The position numbers and the translations under genes were made by a program. Shown piece after piece: positions 1 through 7,569 of a DNA stretch of 18,976 nucleotides. Below the pieces are notes generated by a model. The model was not told the DNA's origin. It did not search any database and worked only from the letters and a program-made list of their open reading frames with translations. The stretch lies in the NCBI GenBank assembly GCA_964482535.1, contig CAYZXU010000043.1, positions 1 through 18,976 of the forward strand. The letters are read 5' to 3'. The stretch comes from CAYZXU01 sp964482535. Its GTDB lineage: Bacteria > Desulfobacterota > Desulfobacteria > Desulfobacterales > BuS5. The stretch's first letter is position 1; every line of letters begins with the position of its first letter.

Positions 1-150
1 AAGATTGGTATCTATTCTGTTAAATTGAATATTGCTCAACAATTCCTTCCCTGGTTTTTTGGCTTTGCAATCCGGTCAGGCAAAAAAATATTTTCAACAT
101 CTTTTCAGGTTTACAAATCATGCCCAGATGATTATATAATTCCCACATAC

Positions 151-192
151 TTGTATATAGATAAAATTAGATATAATCGAATTGCCAGAGGA
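151..192 (+). promoter_or_regulatory. Candidate promoter and ribosome binding site for the cvpA-like gene
   Basis: A perfect TATAAT lies at 172-177. A TTGTAT hexamer lies at 151-156, giving a short 15-nt spacer. An AGAGGA Shine-Dalgarno-like sequence at 187-192 sits 4 nt before the ATG at 197, which supports that ATG over the in-frame TTG at 182. The transcript leader would be very short. The rest of 1-180 is AT-rich and shows no convincing gene on the plus strand. The promoter is inferred from motif match only. Confidence 0.35.
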
Positions 193-196
193 ACTT

Positions 197-721
197 ATGA
201 ATGCGTTTGATCTGTTAATTATTGCGATATTAGTCTTTTGTATTGTCAGAGGAGTTTTCAGAGGGTTAGTAAAAGAGATCTCTTCTTTAATAGGCGTGCT
301 CGGTGGTTTTTATGCAGGATATACCTATTATGCAGATGTTTCAGGAATCCTGTTTAAATGGATATCGACCCCTTCATACCGTTATATTGCCAGCTTTTTG
401 ACAATTTTTTTTCTTGTGTTTTTTATTATAAGTATTGCAGGAATTATCATAAGATATCTTCTTAATATTACATTTTTAAACTGGGTTGACCGTTTATTCG
501 GCGCTGTTTCCGGTATGATAAAAGGACTTTTGATCATCTCTGTTCTGCTGATTGTTCTTACGACTTTTCTCCCAAAAAAAAATTTATTTATTAAAAATTC
601 CTGTATTTCACCACATGTGACAATATTATCGGAAAATATGGCCAAGGCTACCCCAAAGGAAATAAAAAAAAAATTTACTAACAAAATAAACGAGCTTAAA
701 AAATATTGGAAAACAAAATAA
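197..721 (+). CDS. CvpA-family inner-membrane protein
   Basis: This is a small integral membrane protein of 174 residues matching the CvpA family (colicin V production accessory protein). Members of that family act in the cytoplasmic membrane and their biochemical role is poorly defined. The N-terminal pattern is typical: an NAFDLL start, a first hydrophobic helix (about 4-18), the RGVFRGLVKEI turn, then a second helix rich in Gly (about 24-43). Further hydrophobic helices lie near 62-85 and 102-122. The tail, from about residue 125, is Lys-rich and presumably cytoplasmic. The ATG at 197 is preferred because AGAGGA precedes it; a TTG at 182 would add five residues. Its end overlaps the mazG start by 16 nt, so translation is probably coupled. 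It contains A9 and A10 runs that stay in frame. Family assignment is fairly sure; function is not. Confidence 0.85.
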   Translation: MNAFDLLIIAILVFCIVRGVFRGLVKEISSLIGVLGGFYAGYTYYADVSGILFKWISTPSYRYIASFLTIFFLVFFIISIAGIIIRYLLNITFLNWVDRLFGAVSGMIKGLLIISVLLIVLTTFLPKKNLFIKNSCISPHVTILSENMAKATPKEIKKKFTNKINELKKYWKTK

Positions 722-1512
722 CCGACAACAAGACAAATATTAAAGATTTAATTGAAACCTTGCGGGGGGAAAATGGATGCCCCTGGGATAAAAAACAGAC
801 TTCCGGTTCAATTTCATTATATCTTCTTGAAGAGGTATACGAGCTCCTTGAAGCCATTGACAGCGGCACTTCTGATGAAGTATGCGAAGAGCTGGGCGAT
901 GTTTTATTTCATATATTTTTCATAGCAGCCCTGTTTGATGAAACCGGAGACTTTAATATAGAAGATGTAACAGCCATGATTATCCAAAAGATGATTCGGC
1001 GTCATCCACATGTTTTTGGAGATGAAAAGATTGAAAATGTCCAGGAGGTCAAGCAAAGATGGCATGAGATAAAGCTTAAGGAAAAAAGTAAAACAAAAAA
1101 CAGATCAATACTCGACTCCATACCTTCTAAACTGCCTGCATTAATGCGATCATACAGAATTTCAGAACGTGCGGCCAAAACAGGGTTTGACTGGGATGAT
1201 ATTTCAGGTGTAATGCTGAAAGCAAAAGAAGAGTGGAATGAATTTATTCTGGAAATTAAAAAGAATAAAAATGGTACCCAAAATCAAAACAGTATTGAGA
1301 TGGAGTTCGGGGATCTTCTTTTTACCCTGGTAAATGTAGCGCGCTTTGCAAACATTCATCCTGAAACATCATTATCCAAGTCTGTAAAAAAATTTGAAAA
1401 GCGTTTTAAATTTATGGAAAAAGAAGCAGAAAAAAGCTGCTCGAACTTAAATTCTATTTCACATGATGAGATGAATATTTTATGGGAAAAAGCCAAGGAA
1501 TATTATAACTAA
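706..1512 (+). CDS. mazG: MazG nucleoside triphosphate pyrophosphohydrolase
   Basis: MazG hydrolyses (d)NTPs to the monophosphate and pyrophosphate in the cytoplasm. In E. coli it is linked to nucleotide house-cleaning and ppGpp levels. The 268-residue protein has both MazG repeats. The N-terminal one has LRGENGCPWDKKQT (about 19-32), the metal-binding EEVYE helix (about 42-46) and EELGDVLFH (about 61-69). The second has EEWNEF and EMEFGDLLFTLVN near the C-terminus. The length is normal for the two-domain type. The start is a TTG at 706, inside the end of the cvpA-like gene. No strong Shine-Dalgarno is visible, so it probably relies on coupling; no better in-frame start exists before the conserved CPWD motif. 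Its stop codon shares one base with the hisH ATG (TAATG), so mazG, hisH and hisF look like one transcript. Confidence 0.93.
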   Translation: MENKITDNKTNIKDLIETLRGENGCPWDKKQTSGSISLYLLEEVYELLEAIDSGTSDEVCEELGDVLFHIFFIAALFDETGDFNIEDVTAMIIQKMIRRHPHVFGDEKIENVQEVKQRWHEIKLKEKSKTKNRSILDSIPSKLPALMRSYRISERAAKTGFDWDDISGVMLKAKEEWNEFILEIKKNKNGTQNQNSIEMEFGDLLFTLVNVARFANIHPETSLSKSVKKFEKRFKFMEKEAEKSCSNLNSISHDEMNILWEKAKEYYN

Positions 1513-2141
1513 TGATAGCCATTATAGATTATGATGCCGGCAACCTCGCCAGTGTCGCACACGCAGTAACCAATATAGGTTTTGACTGCACAATTACCAA
1601 TGATTTGAAAATAATTGAAAAAGCGGAAAGGGTAATATTTCCGGGTGTTGGAGCTGCTGGTGCCGCAATGGACAGCCTTAACCGACTCGGCCTTGACTCT
1701 GCCATAAAAAAAACGGTTGCCTCAGGAAAACCTCTGCTGGGAATATGTCTTGGGACCCAGATAATAATGAGTTTCAGCGAGGAGAATAACACAAAATGTC
1801 TTGATATTATTGAAGGCAATGTAAAAGCGTTCCCTAAGGATATTCTTTCTTCGGACAACAGACCCTTAAAAATTCCCCACATGGGATGGAACAGCTTTAA
1901 ACGTATAGTGGATCATCCTGTGATAGAAGCTGTCAACAGGGATGATGAATTCTATTTTGTTCACAGTTATTATCCTGATCCTGTAGATGAAAAGCATGTT
2001 ATAGGAACATCACATCACGGAATTATATTCCCCTCTATAATAGGCTTTAATAATGTAATAGCTACCCAGTTTCATCCTGAAAAGAGTGGAAGACCAGGTC
2101 TTAATCTTTTAAAAAATTTTTGTGAGTGGCAGCCATGTTAA
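1512..2141 (+). CDS. hisH: Imidazole glycerol phosphate synthase, glutamine amidotransferase subunit
   Basis: HisH hydrolyses glutamine and channels ammonia to HisF, which uses it in histidine biosynthesis to make imidazole glycerol phosphate and AICAR from PRFAR. The 209-residue protein is a class I glutamine amidotransferase. It starts IDYDAGNL, has the oxyanion loop FPGVGA (about 43-48) and the nucleophile Cys79 in GICLGTQ, and completes the triad with His188 and Glu190 in QFHPEKSG. The length is typical of HisH. It starts at the ATG that overlaps the mazG stop, and its end overlaps hisF by 7 nt, matching the 1:1 HisH-HisF complex. No other histidine genes are in the window, so these two are split from the rest of the pathway. 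Confidence 0.96.
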   Translation: MIAIIDYDAGNLASVAHAVTNIGFDCTITNDLKIIEKAERVIFPGVGAAGAAMDSLNRLGLDSAIKKTVASGKPLLGICLGTQIIMSFSEENNTKCLDIIEGNVKAFPKDILSSDNRPLKIPHMGWNSFKRIVDHPVIEAVNRDDEFYFVHSYYPDPVDEKHVIGTSHHGIIFPSIIGFNNVIATQFHPEKSGRPGLNLLKNFCEWQPC

Positions 2142-2914
2142 GTAAAAGAATTATTCCATGCCTTGATGTGCGTGAAGGCAAAACAACAAAAGGCATAAAA
2201 TTCAAAAATAATGTTGATATAGGTGATCCCGTTGAAATGGCGCGTATGTATTACGAGGCTGGAGCAGACGAGATAGTATTTTACGATATTACGGCTTCAC
2301 ATGAGAAAAGAGATATCATGATAGAGGTTGTGAAAAATGTTGCTAAAAGCATATTTATCCCTTTTTCAGTTGGCGGAGGCATACGCACAGTTGAGGACAT
2401 GAGGAAAGTCCTGCTGGCAGGAGCTGAAAAAATAAGCGTTAATTCAGCCGCTGTAAAAAATCCTGAAATTATATCCCAGGGGGCCAAAGCTTTCGGCAAA
2501 CAGTGCATTGTGCTGGGCATGGATGTAAAATATGTGGGCAAAAAAGATAATATCCCTTGCGGTTATGAAATTGTTATCAACGGGGGGCGCACATATATGG
2601 GGATTGATGCTCTTGAGTGGGCGGTTAAAGCCGAAGATCTCGGAGCAGGAGAGATATGTCTGAATTCCATTGATGCAGACGGTGTTCAGGAAGGATATGA
2701 ACTGAATCTGACCTCCATGATTTCTGAAAATGTTGGAATCCCGGTAATTGCATCGGGCGGAGCAGGCAAACCAAAGCATCTTGCTGAAGTGCTTACAAAG
2801 GGCAAAGCAGATGCAGCGCTCATTGCATCAATGATTCATTATGGTAATTATACTATTTCCGAGATAAAATCATTCCTTGATTCAAAAAAAATTGATGTCA
2901 GAATGACCTGGTGA
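2135..2914 (+). CDS. hisF: Imidazole glycerol phosphate synthase, cyclase subunit
   Basis: HisF is the (beta/alpha)8-barrel cyclase that uses ammonia from HisH to convert PRFAR to imidazole glycerol phosphate and AICAR. I take the ATG at 2135 (259 residues), since the family begins MLxKRIIPCLDV. A GTG at 2126 would add three residues. Catalytic acids Asp11 (PCLDV) and Asp130 (LGMDVK) are present, as are the phosphate-binding SVGGGIR and IASGGAG loops. The KGIKFKNN and NSIDADG segments differ from the common bacterial forms (such as TSIDRDG). They match the type I recall from Desulfovibrio-like sulfate reducers, which supports the taxonomic guess. It overlaps hisH by 7 nt (ATGTTAA), so translation is coupled. 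Function is secure. Confidence 0.95.
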   Translation: MLSKRIIPCLDVREGKTTKGIKFKNNVDIGDPVEMARMYYEAGADEIVFYDITASHEKRDIMIEVVKNVAKSIFIPFSVGGGIRTVEDMRKVLLAGAEKISVNSAAVKNPEIISQGAKAFGKQCIVLGMDVKYVGKKDNIPCGYEIVINGGRTYMGIDALEWAVKAEDLGAGEICLNSIDADGVQEGYELNLTSMISENVGIPVIASGGAGKPKHLAEVLTKGKADAALIASMIHYGNYTISEIKSFLDSKKIDVRMTW

Positions 2915-2963
2915 GCCCCGGTTAAACATAGTTTGTTGCAATTAATTTATCAAGAATTCAAGA

Positions 2964-3793
2964 ATGATCACATTAGAAAAAAACATAACCAAAATTTTAG
3001 AAAATTTTGTAAAAACCTCAAAGCCCATCACCATATTAAGCGGCGCAGGTATTTCTGCGGAAAGTAATATCCCCACTTTTCGCGGCCCTGAGGGATTCTG
3101 GACAATAGGTTCAAAAGAGTACCACCCCCAGGAGATGGCTACTTACAGAATGTTTAAATTAAAGCCCTGGGAAGTCTGGAAATGGTATCTGTACAGGCTG
3201 GATATCTGCAGGAAAGCAGAACCCAATCCAGGTCATACTACAATATCTGAAATGGAAAAATATTTTGGGAATCGTTTTACCTTGATTACTCAAAATGTGG
3301 ACAACCTCCATTTGCGGGCAGGCAACAGTTTAAACAGAACCTATCAGATTCATGGAAATATTTTTTTTCCCGTTGCGAACAAGAATGTTCCGGCCGAATT
3401 TATCCTGTCCCTGAAAATCTCCAAGGCAAAGCAAATGGAGAAGATTTGTCTGAATCTGACCGCAATATGCTTGTATGCCCGAATTGCGGCGGCCCACTCC
3501 GTCCCCATGTACTATGGTTTGACGAGGCATATAATGAGCAATATTACCATTACTTCAGTTCAATGGAAGCTGCTGAAAAAACTGAATTATTAATAATAGT
3601 TGGTACATCGGGCGCAACAAATCTTCCGAACATGGTGGCCATGGAAGTAAAAAAACATAACGGTATAATAATAGATATTAATATTGAGGAAAATCTTTTT
3701 ACAAAGCTGGCTGTTTCAGGAAAACGAGGTGGATTTATTAAAAAAAAAAGCTCCGAAGCCCTGCCTGCAATAATGCAGATTTTAACTCATTAA
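2964..3793 (+). pseudogene. SIR2-family NAD-dependent protein deacylase, interrupted by a -1 frameshift
   Basis: The gene encodes a sirtuin, which removes acyl groups from lysine using NAD+, split between two frames. Frame one (from the ATG at 2964) gives the NAD-binding GAGIS (27-31), IPTFRGPEG, TQNVD (109-113) and the catalytic His130 in QIHGN. It is then in frame up to the T8 run at 3361-3368, after which it becomes nonsense and stops at 3593. The second frame, read from 3368 to the stop at 3793, continues exactly where the family expects. It supplies the zinc-binding cysteines (SRCEQEC, then CPNC), RPHVLWFDE and the GTSG NAD loop. Adding one T, or slipping -1 on the run, restores a 276-residue protein with every expected motif. 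It may be a recent pseudogene, a sequencing or assembly error, or a gene using ribosomal or transcriptional slippage. It lies 49 nt after hisF. Confidence 0.75.
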
Positions 3794-3809
3794 AAAAATT
3801 ATTATACTT

Positions 3810-3827
3810 AAGCTTGATGCTTTTTTT
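3810..3827 (+). terminator. Weak candidate terminator after the SIR2 gene
   Basis: A 4-bp AAGC/GCTT stem with a 5-nt loop (3810-3822) is followed by a run of T to 3827. The stem is too short to be convincing, but it sits 17 nt after the SIR2 stop and before the dksA leader, where a transcript end would fit. Confidence 0.3.
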
Positions 3828-3856
3828 CTTTACAATACTACAAGCCAGTGGTATAT

Positions 3857-3885
3857 TTGTTTTTTATGATATTAATCATTTTAAA
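3857..3885 (+). promoter_or_regulatory. Weak candidate promoter for dksA with a small inverted repeat
   Basis: TTGTTT (3857-3862) and TTTAAA (3880-3885) are separated by 17 nt and match the sigma-70 consensus poorly. An ATGAT/ATCAT inverted repeat (3866-3879) lies in the spacer. The 124-nt gap 3794-3917 is the largest in the plus-strand array, so a dksA promoter is expected here, but the exact site is uncertain. Confidence 0.25.
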
Positions 3886-3917
3886 TTATTAAAATTAAAC
3901 TTCTAAATGGTCTAATT

Positions 3918-4280
3918 ATGGATAAAAAAAACATCGAATATTTTAAAGAACTTTTGACTAAGAGGTTGGAAGATCTTTTGGCCCAGGCAGATGATACTGT
4001 TTCCGATATGACCGCCCAGAAAGATAATTTTCCTGACCCCACAGACCGGGCTTCTCTTGAAGCAGACCGTAATTTCATGCTTCGCATCAGAGATAGAGAG
4101 AGCAAGCTTATAAAAAAGATAAAAAAAACCCTTGAGCGTATAGAAAACAAGGATTTCGGAGTATGTGAAAAGTGCGGGGGAGACATTTCTGTTAACCGTC
4201 TTAAAGCAAGACCGGTGACAACTCAATGTATTGATTGTAAAACTAAAGAGGAAAGTCTGGAAAAAGCCCTTGGCATATAA
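3918..4280 (+). CDS. dksA: DksA/TraR-family RNA polymerase-binding transcription factor
   Basis: DksA binds in the secondary channel of RNA polymerase and, together with ppGpp, shifts promoter choice during stringent response. The 120-residue protein has an N-terminal helix, a coiled-coil whose tip carries the DPTDRAS motif, and a C-terminal C4 zinc finger. In the tip motif, Asp40, Asp43 and Ala45 align with the functional Asp71/Asp74/Ala76 of E. coli DksA. The zinc finger uses Cys83, Cys86, Cys104 and Cys107 (CEKC and CIDC). It is shorter than the 151-residue E. coli protein at the N-terminus, but the functional tip and zinc site are intact. The conserved RDRESKLIKKI helix and the KARPVTTQCIDCK tail make the DksA call firm. 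It starts at the ATG at 3918 and its end overlaps the next gene. Confidence 0.93.
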   Translation: MDKKNIEYFKELLTKRLEDLLAQADDTVSDMTAQKDNFPDPTDRASLEADRNFMLRIRDRESKLIKKIKKTLERIENKDFGVCEKCGGDISVNRLKARPVTTQCIDCKTKEESLEKALGI

Positions 4281-5163
4281 ATCAGACATTAACATTGACC
4301 TTCATATTCACTCAACCGCTTCTGACGGCACTTTAACCCCCCATGAAATAATTACTATGGCACAAGATCTTAAGCTCGGAGCCATAGCAATTACTGATCA
4401 CGATACCATTGATGGCAGCAAACAGGCTATTGATGCTAAAATCCCACAACCTTTAAATTTTTTAACGGGAGTGGAAATAAGCACAAACCCTCCTGTCTCT
4501 TTTCCATGCACAGGAAGTTTGCACATGCTGGGGTATGGATTTCGCATTGATGATCCAAAATTAAACAAGTCCCTTGACATGCTGCAGGAAGCCAGAGACA
4601 ATCGGAATCCTCAAATTATTGAGCGTCTTAACAAACTTGGTTTTGATATTACCTTAGACGAGGTAATTAAAGAAGCAGGCGAGGGGCTGACAGGAAGACC
4701 TCATATTGCAAATCTTATGGTAAAAAAAGGCTTTGTTAAAACATTTAACGAAGTATTCGATATGTACCTGGGAAAAGATAAACCTGCATATGTTGATAAA
4801 TATCGTGCTGACTGTGAACAGGCAATTGCAATCATAAAAAATGCGGGGGGCATATCTGTTTTAGCGCACCCTTTTCTAATACAACTAAAAGAAAATAAAC
4901 CTGTTGAAAAATTTGTTGCTTATTTAAAAGAGATGGGTCTTCAGGGGATTGAAGCTTTATGCCCTGGCCATACTCCTGAAATGAGAAATCAGTATAGTGA
5001 AATTGCAAAACGGTTTGACTTGCTTATTACAGGTGGAAGCGATTTCCATGGTTCTTTAAAACCTGATATAAAAATGGGATCCGGAAGAGGAAATCTTCGG
5101 GTCTCCTTTGAACTCTATGAAAAATTGATGGACAAACTTAATATTTGTACCAGCCTGACCTGA
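4270..5163 (+). CDS. PHP-domain metal-dependent phosphoesterase (RNase AM / YciV type)
   Basis: This is a PHP-superfamily phosphoesterase of the TrpH/YciV/RNase AM group. Characterised members hydrolyse 3',5'-nucleoside bisphosphates or trim RNA 5' ends. Metal-binding motifs are complete (numbered from the TTG at 4270): His12 and His14 in DLHIHS, TDHDT (about 42-46), Glu69 in GVEIS, His200 in LAHPF, and Asp258 and His260 in GGSDFHG. A GRPHIANLMV segment typical of this subgroup is also present. I chose the TTG at 4270 (297 residues) because it lies just before the first motif and follows AGAGGAAAG at about 4247-4255, though the spacing is long. A TTG at 4231 would add 13 residues and overlap dksA by 50 nt. 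The exact substrate cannot be told from sequence. Confidence 0.85.
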   Translation: MAYKSDINIDLHIHSTASDGTLTPHEIITMAQDLKLGAIAITDHDTIDGSKQAIDAKIPQPLNFLTGVEISTNPPVSFPCTGSLHMLGYGFRIDDPKLNKSLDMLQEARDNRNPQIIERLNKLGFDITLDEVIKEAGEGLTGRPHIANLMVKKGFVKTFNEVFDMYLGKDKPAYVDKYRADCEQAIAIIKNAGGISVLAHPFLIQLKENKPVEKFVAYLKEMGLQGIEALCPGHTPEMRNQYSEIAKRFDLLITGGSDFHGSLKPDIKMGSGRGNLRVSFELYEKLMDKLNICTSLT

Positions 5164-5222
5164 GACCCTTGCAGCCGCATCTAACCTTTCCTCTTTAGAA
5201 CAAACTTCAAACTATATATGTT

Positions 5223-5894
5223 ATGGATTTAGAAAAAAAACTTTTTTATACATTTAAAAATAAAAGCCTGCTTGAGGAAGCATTGCGCCACAGTTCCTAT
5301 GTTAACGAACTTGCTGAAGCCAGCATAAGTGATAATCAGCGACTCGAGTTTTTGGGAGATGCAGTGCTTAATCTTGTCATAAGCCATATGCTGATGAAAC
5401 AATACCCTGATTTAAACGAAGGAGACTTAACAAGGATGAGAGCATGCCTTGTTAATGAATCACAGCTTGCTTCCATTGCAAGAAAAATTGATCTGGGTTC
5501 TTTTTTACAGCTTGGCAAGGGTGAGCTTCAAACCCAGGGCAGGGAGAAGACCTCACTGCTGGCTGATACTCTTGAGGCTGTTATTGCGGCAGTATATCTT
5601 GATGCAGGATTTGAATCAGTCAATAATATGATCGATTCACATTTTTCACAATTAATAGACAGCGTATCAGTTTCCGATAAGCTTCAGGATTATAAAAGCA
5701 AACTCCAGGAATATGTCCAGACAACTCATAAAACCATACCAACTTACCGGATTATTGATGAAAAAGGTCCTGATCACGACAAAACTTTCTGCGTTCAAGT
5801 AAATGTAAGCGAAATATCAACACAAGGATTTGGCAAAAGCAAGAAACTTGCCCAGCAGGAAGCAGCAAAAAAAGCATTGGAGGCTCTGCAGTAA
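5223..5894 (+). CDS. rnc: Ribonuclease III
   Basis: RNase III cleaves double-stranded RNA with Mg2+, processing rRNA precursors and some mRNAs in the cytoplasm. The 223-residue protein is the normal bacterial length. The nuclease domain carries the signature RLEFLGDAVLNLVIS, with Glu42 and Asp46. The second acidic pair, Asp115 and Glu118, is in ADTLEAVIAAVYLD. The double-stranded RNA-binding domain runs from about residue 153, with KTIPTYRI and a GKSKKLAQQEAAKKAL helix at the end. The start is the ATG at 5223; no strong Shine-Dalgarno precedes it. A 59-nt gap with no clear terminator separates it from the PHP gene, and a radical SAM gene follows after 5 nt. Confidence 0.96.
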   Translation: MDLEKKLFYTFKNKSLLEEALRHSSYVNELAEASISDNQRLEFLGDAVLNLVISHMLMKQYPDLNEGDLTRMRACLVNESQLASIARKIDLGSFLQLGKGELQTQGREKTSLLADTLEAVIAAVYLDAGFESVNNMIDSHFSQLIDSVSVSDKLQDYKSKLQEYVQTTHKTIPTYRIIDEKGPDHDKTFCVQVNVSEISTQGFGKSKKLAQQEAAKKALEALQ

Positions 5895-5899
5895 AGAAC

Positions 5900-6979
5900 A
5901 TGCCAAAACCCTTTATAATCCCTCTGTTTCTTCCCAATGCAGGCTGCCCCCATCAGTGTGCATTCTGCAATCAGCGAACTATAACAAACACAAAAGAAAA
6001 AAAATTCCCCCCGGAAAAAATTCCTCCTCTGATAGATGAATATATTGCGCATAAAGGAAAAAATAGAGACAGGGTTCAGGTTGCATTTTACGGAGGTAAT
6101 TTTCTTGGACTTGAAAAGGGGTATATAGAATCTCTCTTAGAAGAGACAGAAAAATATGTTGAATCAGGTGTAATCCATAGCATAAGATTTTCAACACGGC
6201 CTGATACAATAAATAATGCACAGCTTGATATCATAGATAAATTTTCTGTAAAAACAGTGGAGGTCGGTGTCCAGTCAATGAATGACAAGGTGCTGGCAAT
6301 GTCACAACGCGGACATACCTCATATGATACTCAAAAAGCCCTGGCTTTGCTAAAGGAGAGGGGCTATGAAACCGGTGCCCAGATTATGACCGGTCTGCCT
6401 AATGATAATGAAAAAACAGCGCTTTTAACAGCTCAAAGTATAGTTGCCCTGAAACCTGATTTTGCAAGAATATATCCCACAGTGGTTCTTGCAGACTCTA
6501 CTCTTGCGAGATGGTATAAAAATGGCACTTATTCCCCATTAAGCCTGAACGACTGCGTTACGCTTGCAAAAAAAATATATCTGAAATTTAGTGAAAACTC
6601 TATTCCGGTGATCAGAATGGGGCTTCAGGCTGCTGATTATCTGAAAGAAGGGACATCAATACTGGCCGGACCATATCATCCCTCCTTCGGGCATATGGTT
6701 TTTTCAGAAATTTTTCTGGATATGGCTGTTTCAGCTTTAAAAAACGGTTTTGAACTACAATCATCATCTCTGAGCACATCCTTAAACACGGCAGCAATAA
6801 AAGTTCATCCCTCATGCATTTCAAAAGTCAGAGGGATTAAAAACAAAAACATAAAAATCATAAAAGAAAAATTTCAAATAAAAGATCTGAAAATAATCCC
6901 GGATCCAACTGTTAAACCTGATAGATTAATCGTTGATCTTAATGGTAAATCAGGGCTGAAACCTTTGAAAAAATTATGA
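5900..6979 (+). CDS. Elp3-like radical SAM protein
   Basis: This is a radical SAM enzyme of the Elp3/coproporphyrinogen-oxidase-like type (COG1243-like), 359 residues. The [4Fe-4S] cluster motif is Cys16, Cys20 and Cys23 (CPHQCAFC), at the very N-terminus. A glycine-rich SAM-contacting FYGGNF lies at about 63-68, followed by FSTRPD, EVGVQS and a TGLPND loop. It lacks the acetyltransferase domain that full-length Elp3 carries, so tRNA U34 acetylation cannot be assumed and its substrate is unknown. It starts 5 nt after rnc. I recall a similar rnc-radical SAM pairing in clostridia, which suggests a conserved link to RNA metabolism, but that is inference. It ends in an ATGA overlap with the mobA-like gene. 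Confidence 0.8.
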   Translation: MPKPFIIPLFLPNAGCPHQCAFCNQRTITNTKEKKFPPEKIPPLIDEYIAHKGKNRDRVQVAFYGGNFLGLEKGYIESLLEETEKYVESGVIHSIRFSTRPDTINNAQLDIIDKFSVKTVEVGVQSMNDKVLAMSQRGHTSYDTQKALALLKERGYETGAQIMTGLPNDNEKTALLTAQSIVALKPDFARIYPTVVLADSTLARWYKNGTYSPLSLNDCVTLAKKIYLKFSENSIPVIRMGLQAADYLKEGTSILAGPYHPSFGHMVFSEIFLDMAVSALKNGFELQSSSLSTSLNTAAIKVHPSCISKVRGIKNKNIKIIKEKFQIKDLKIIPDPTVKPDRLIVDLNGKSGLKPLKKL

Positions 6980-7569
6980 AATTTTCATGTTCAGGAATAA
7001 TACTTGCCGGCGGTTTAAACTCCCGTTTTTCAGGAGTAAACAAGGCTTTTGTTGAAGTTAATGGCAAAAAAATAATTGATACTATTTGTGATGTTTTTAA
7101 AGATCTTTTCACCGAAATTATTATTGTCACAAATGACCCAATAAAGTATGTCCAATGGAATTTTAAGATAGTTACAGACCTTTATCCTGCAAGAAGCTCT
7201 TTAACCGGTATACATGCAGGACTATTTTTTTCACGAAATCCATACTCTTTTATCACAGCCTGTGATACTCCATTTTTAAAAAAAGAACTGATGGAATTTT
7301 TGATCACAAATATTAAGCCGAATATTGATGTGATTATTCCTGAAACTTTAAAAACAAGCCAGCCCTTGTGCGCTGTATATTCAAAACAGTGTATCAAGCC
7401 AATGGAAAATAATATTTTAAAAAATAATTTTAAAATTCAAAATGTTTTAAAAAAATTACGGGTAAAAAAAATTACAGAAGATCTGCTTAAAAAAGTTGAT
7501 CCGGATCTTTCATCATTTATTAATATTAATACACCCGAAGAACTCTCTTTTTATAATAATCATGAATAA
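6976..7569 (+). CDS. mobA: MobA-like molybdenum cofactor guanylyltransferase
   Basis: The protein is an NTP-transferase-fold enzyme, most like MobA. MobA attaches GMP to molybdopterin to make the guanine dinucleotide cofactor used by enzymes such as formate dehydrogenase. It has 197 residues, normal for MobA. The nucleotide-binding loop LAGGLNSRFSG leads to NK at 22-23. A GIHAGL segment follows at about 78-83, and the metal-binding Asp97 is in ACDTPFL, where CDMPFL is usual. PLCAVY and a C-terminal FININTPEE are MobA-like. The loop LAGGLNSRF differs a little from LAGGxSxRMG, so a related nucleotidyltransferase (MocA-like) is possible but less likely. It starts in a 4-nt ATGA overlap with the radical SAM gene and overlaps the next radical SAM gene by 8 nt. 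Confidence 0.78.
   Translation: MKFSCSGIILAGGLNSRFSGVNKAFVEVNGKKIIDTICDVFKDLFTEIIIVTNDPIKYVQWNFKIVTDLYPARSSLTGIHAGLFFSRNPYSFITACDTPFLKKELMEFLITNIKPNIDVIIPETLKTSQPLCAVYSKQCIKPMENNILKNNFKIQNVLKKLRVKKITEDLLKKVDPDLSSFININTPEELSFYNNHE

Noticed and set aside
25..210. Open frame of 61 codons on the plus strand before the cvpA-like gene
   Set aside because: No ribosome site, low-complexity residue mix, no recognisable motif, and it overlaps the better-supported start and promoter at 172-197.
3446..3793. Separate small gene for a zinc-ribbon protein
   Set aside because: It is the in-frame continuation of the SIR2 protein after a one-base shift and contains the sirtuin GTSG and zinc motifs, so it is not an independent gene.
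3912..4295. Minus-strand open frame of 127 codons over dksA
   Set aside because: It lies entirely opposite a gene with full DksA motifs and shows only shadow-like composition.
7496..7561. N-terminal extension of the YhcC-type protein
   Set aside because: It would overlap mobA by 74 nt and add residues not typical of the family; the ATG at 7562 leads directly into the conserved N-terminus.
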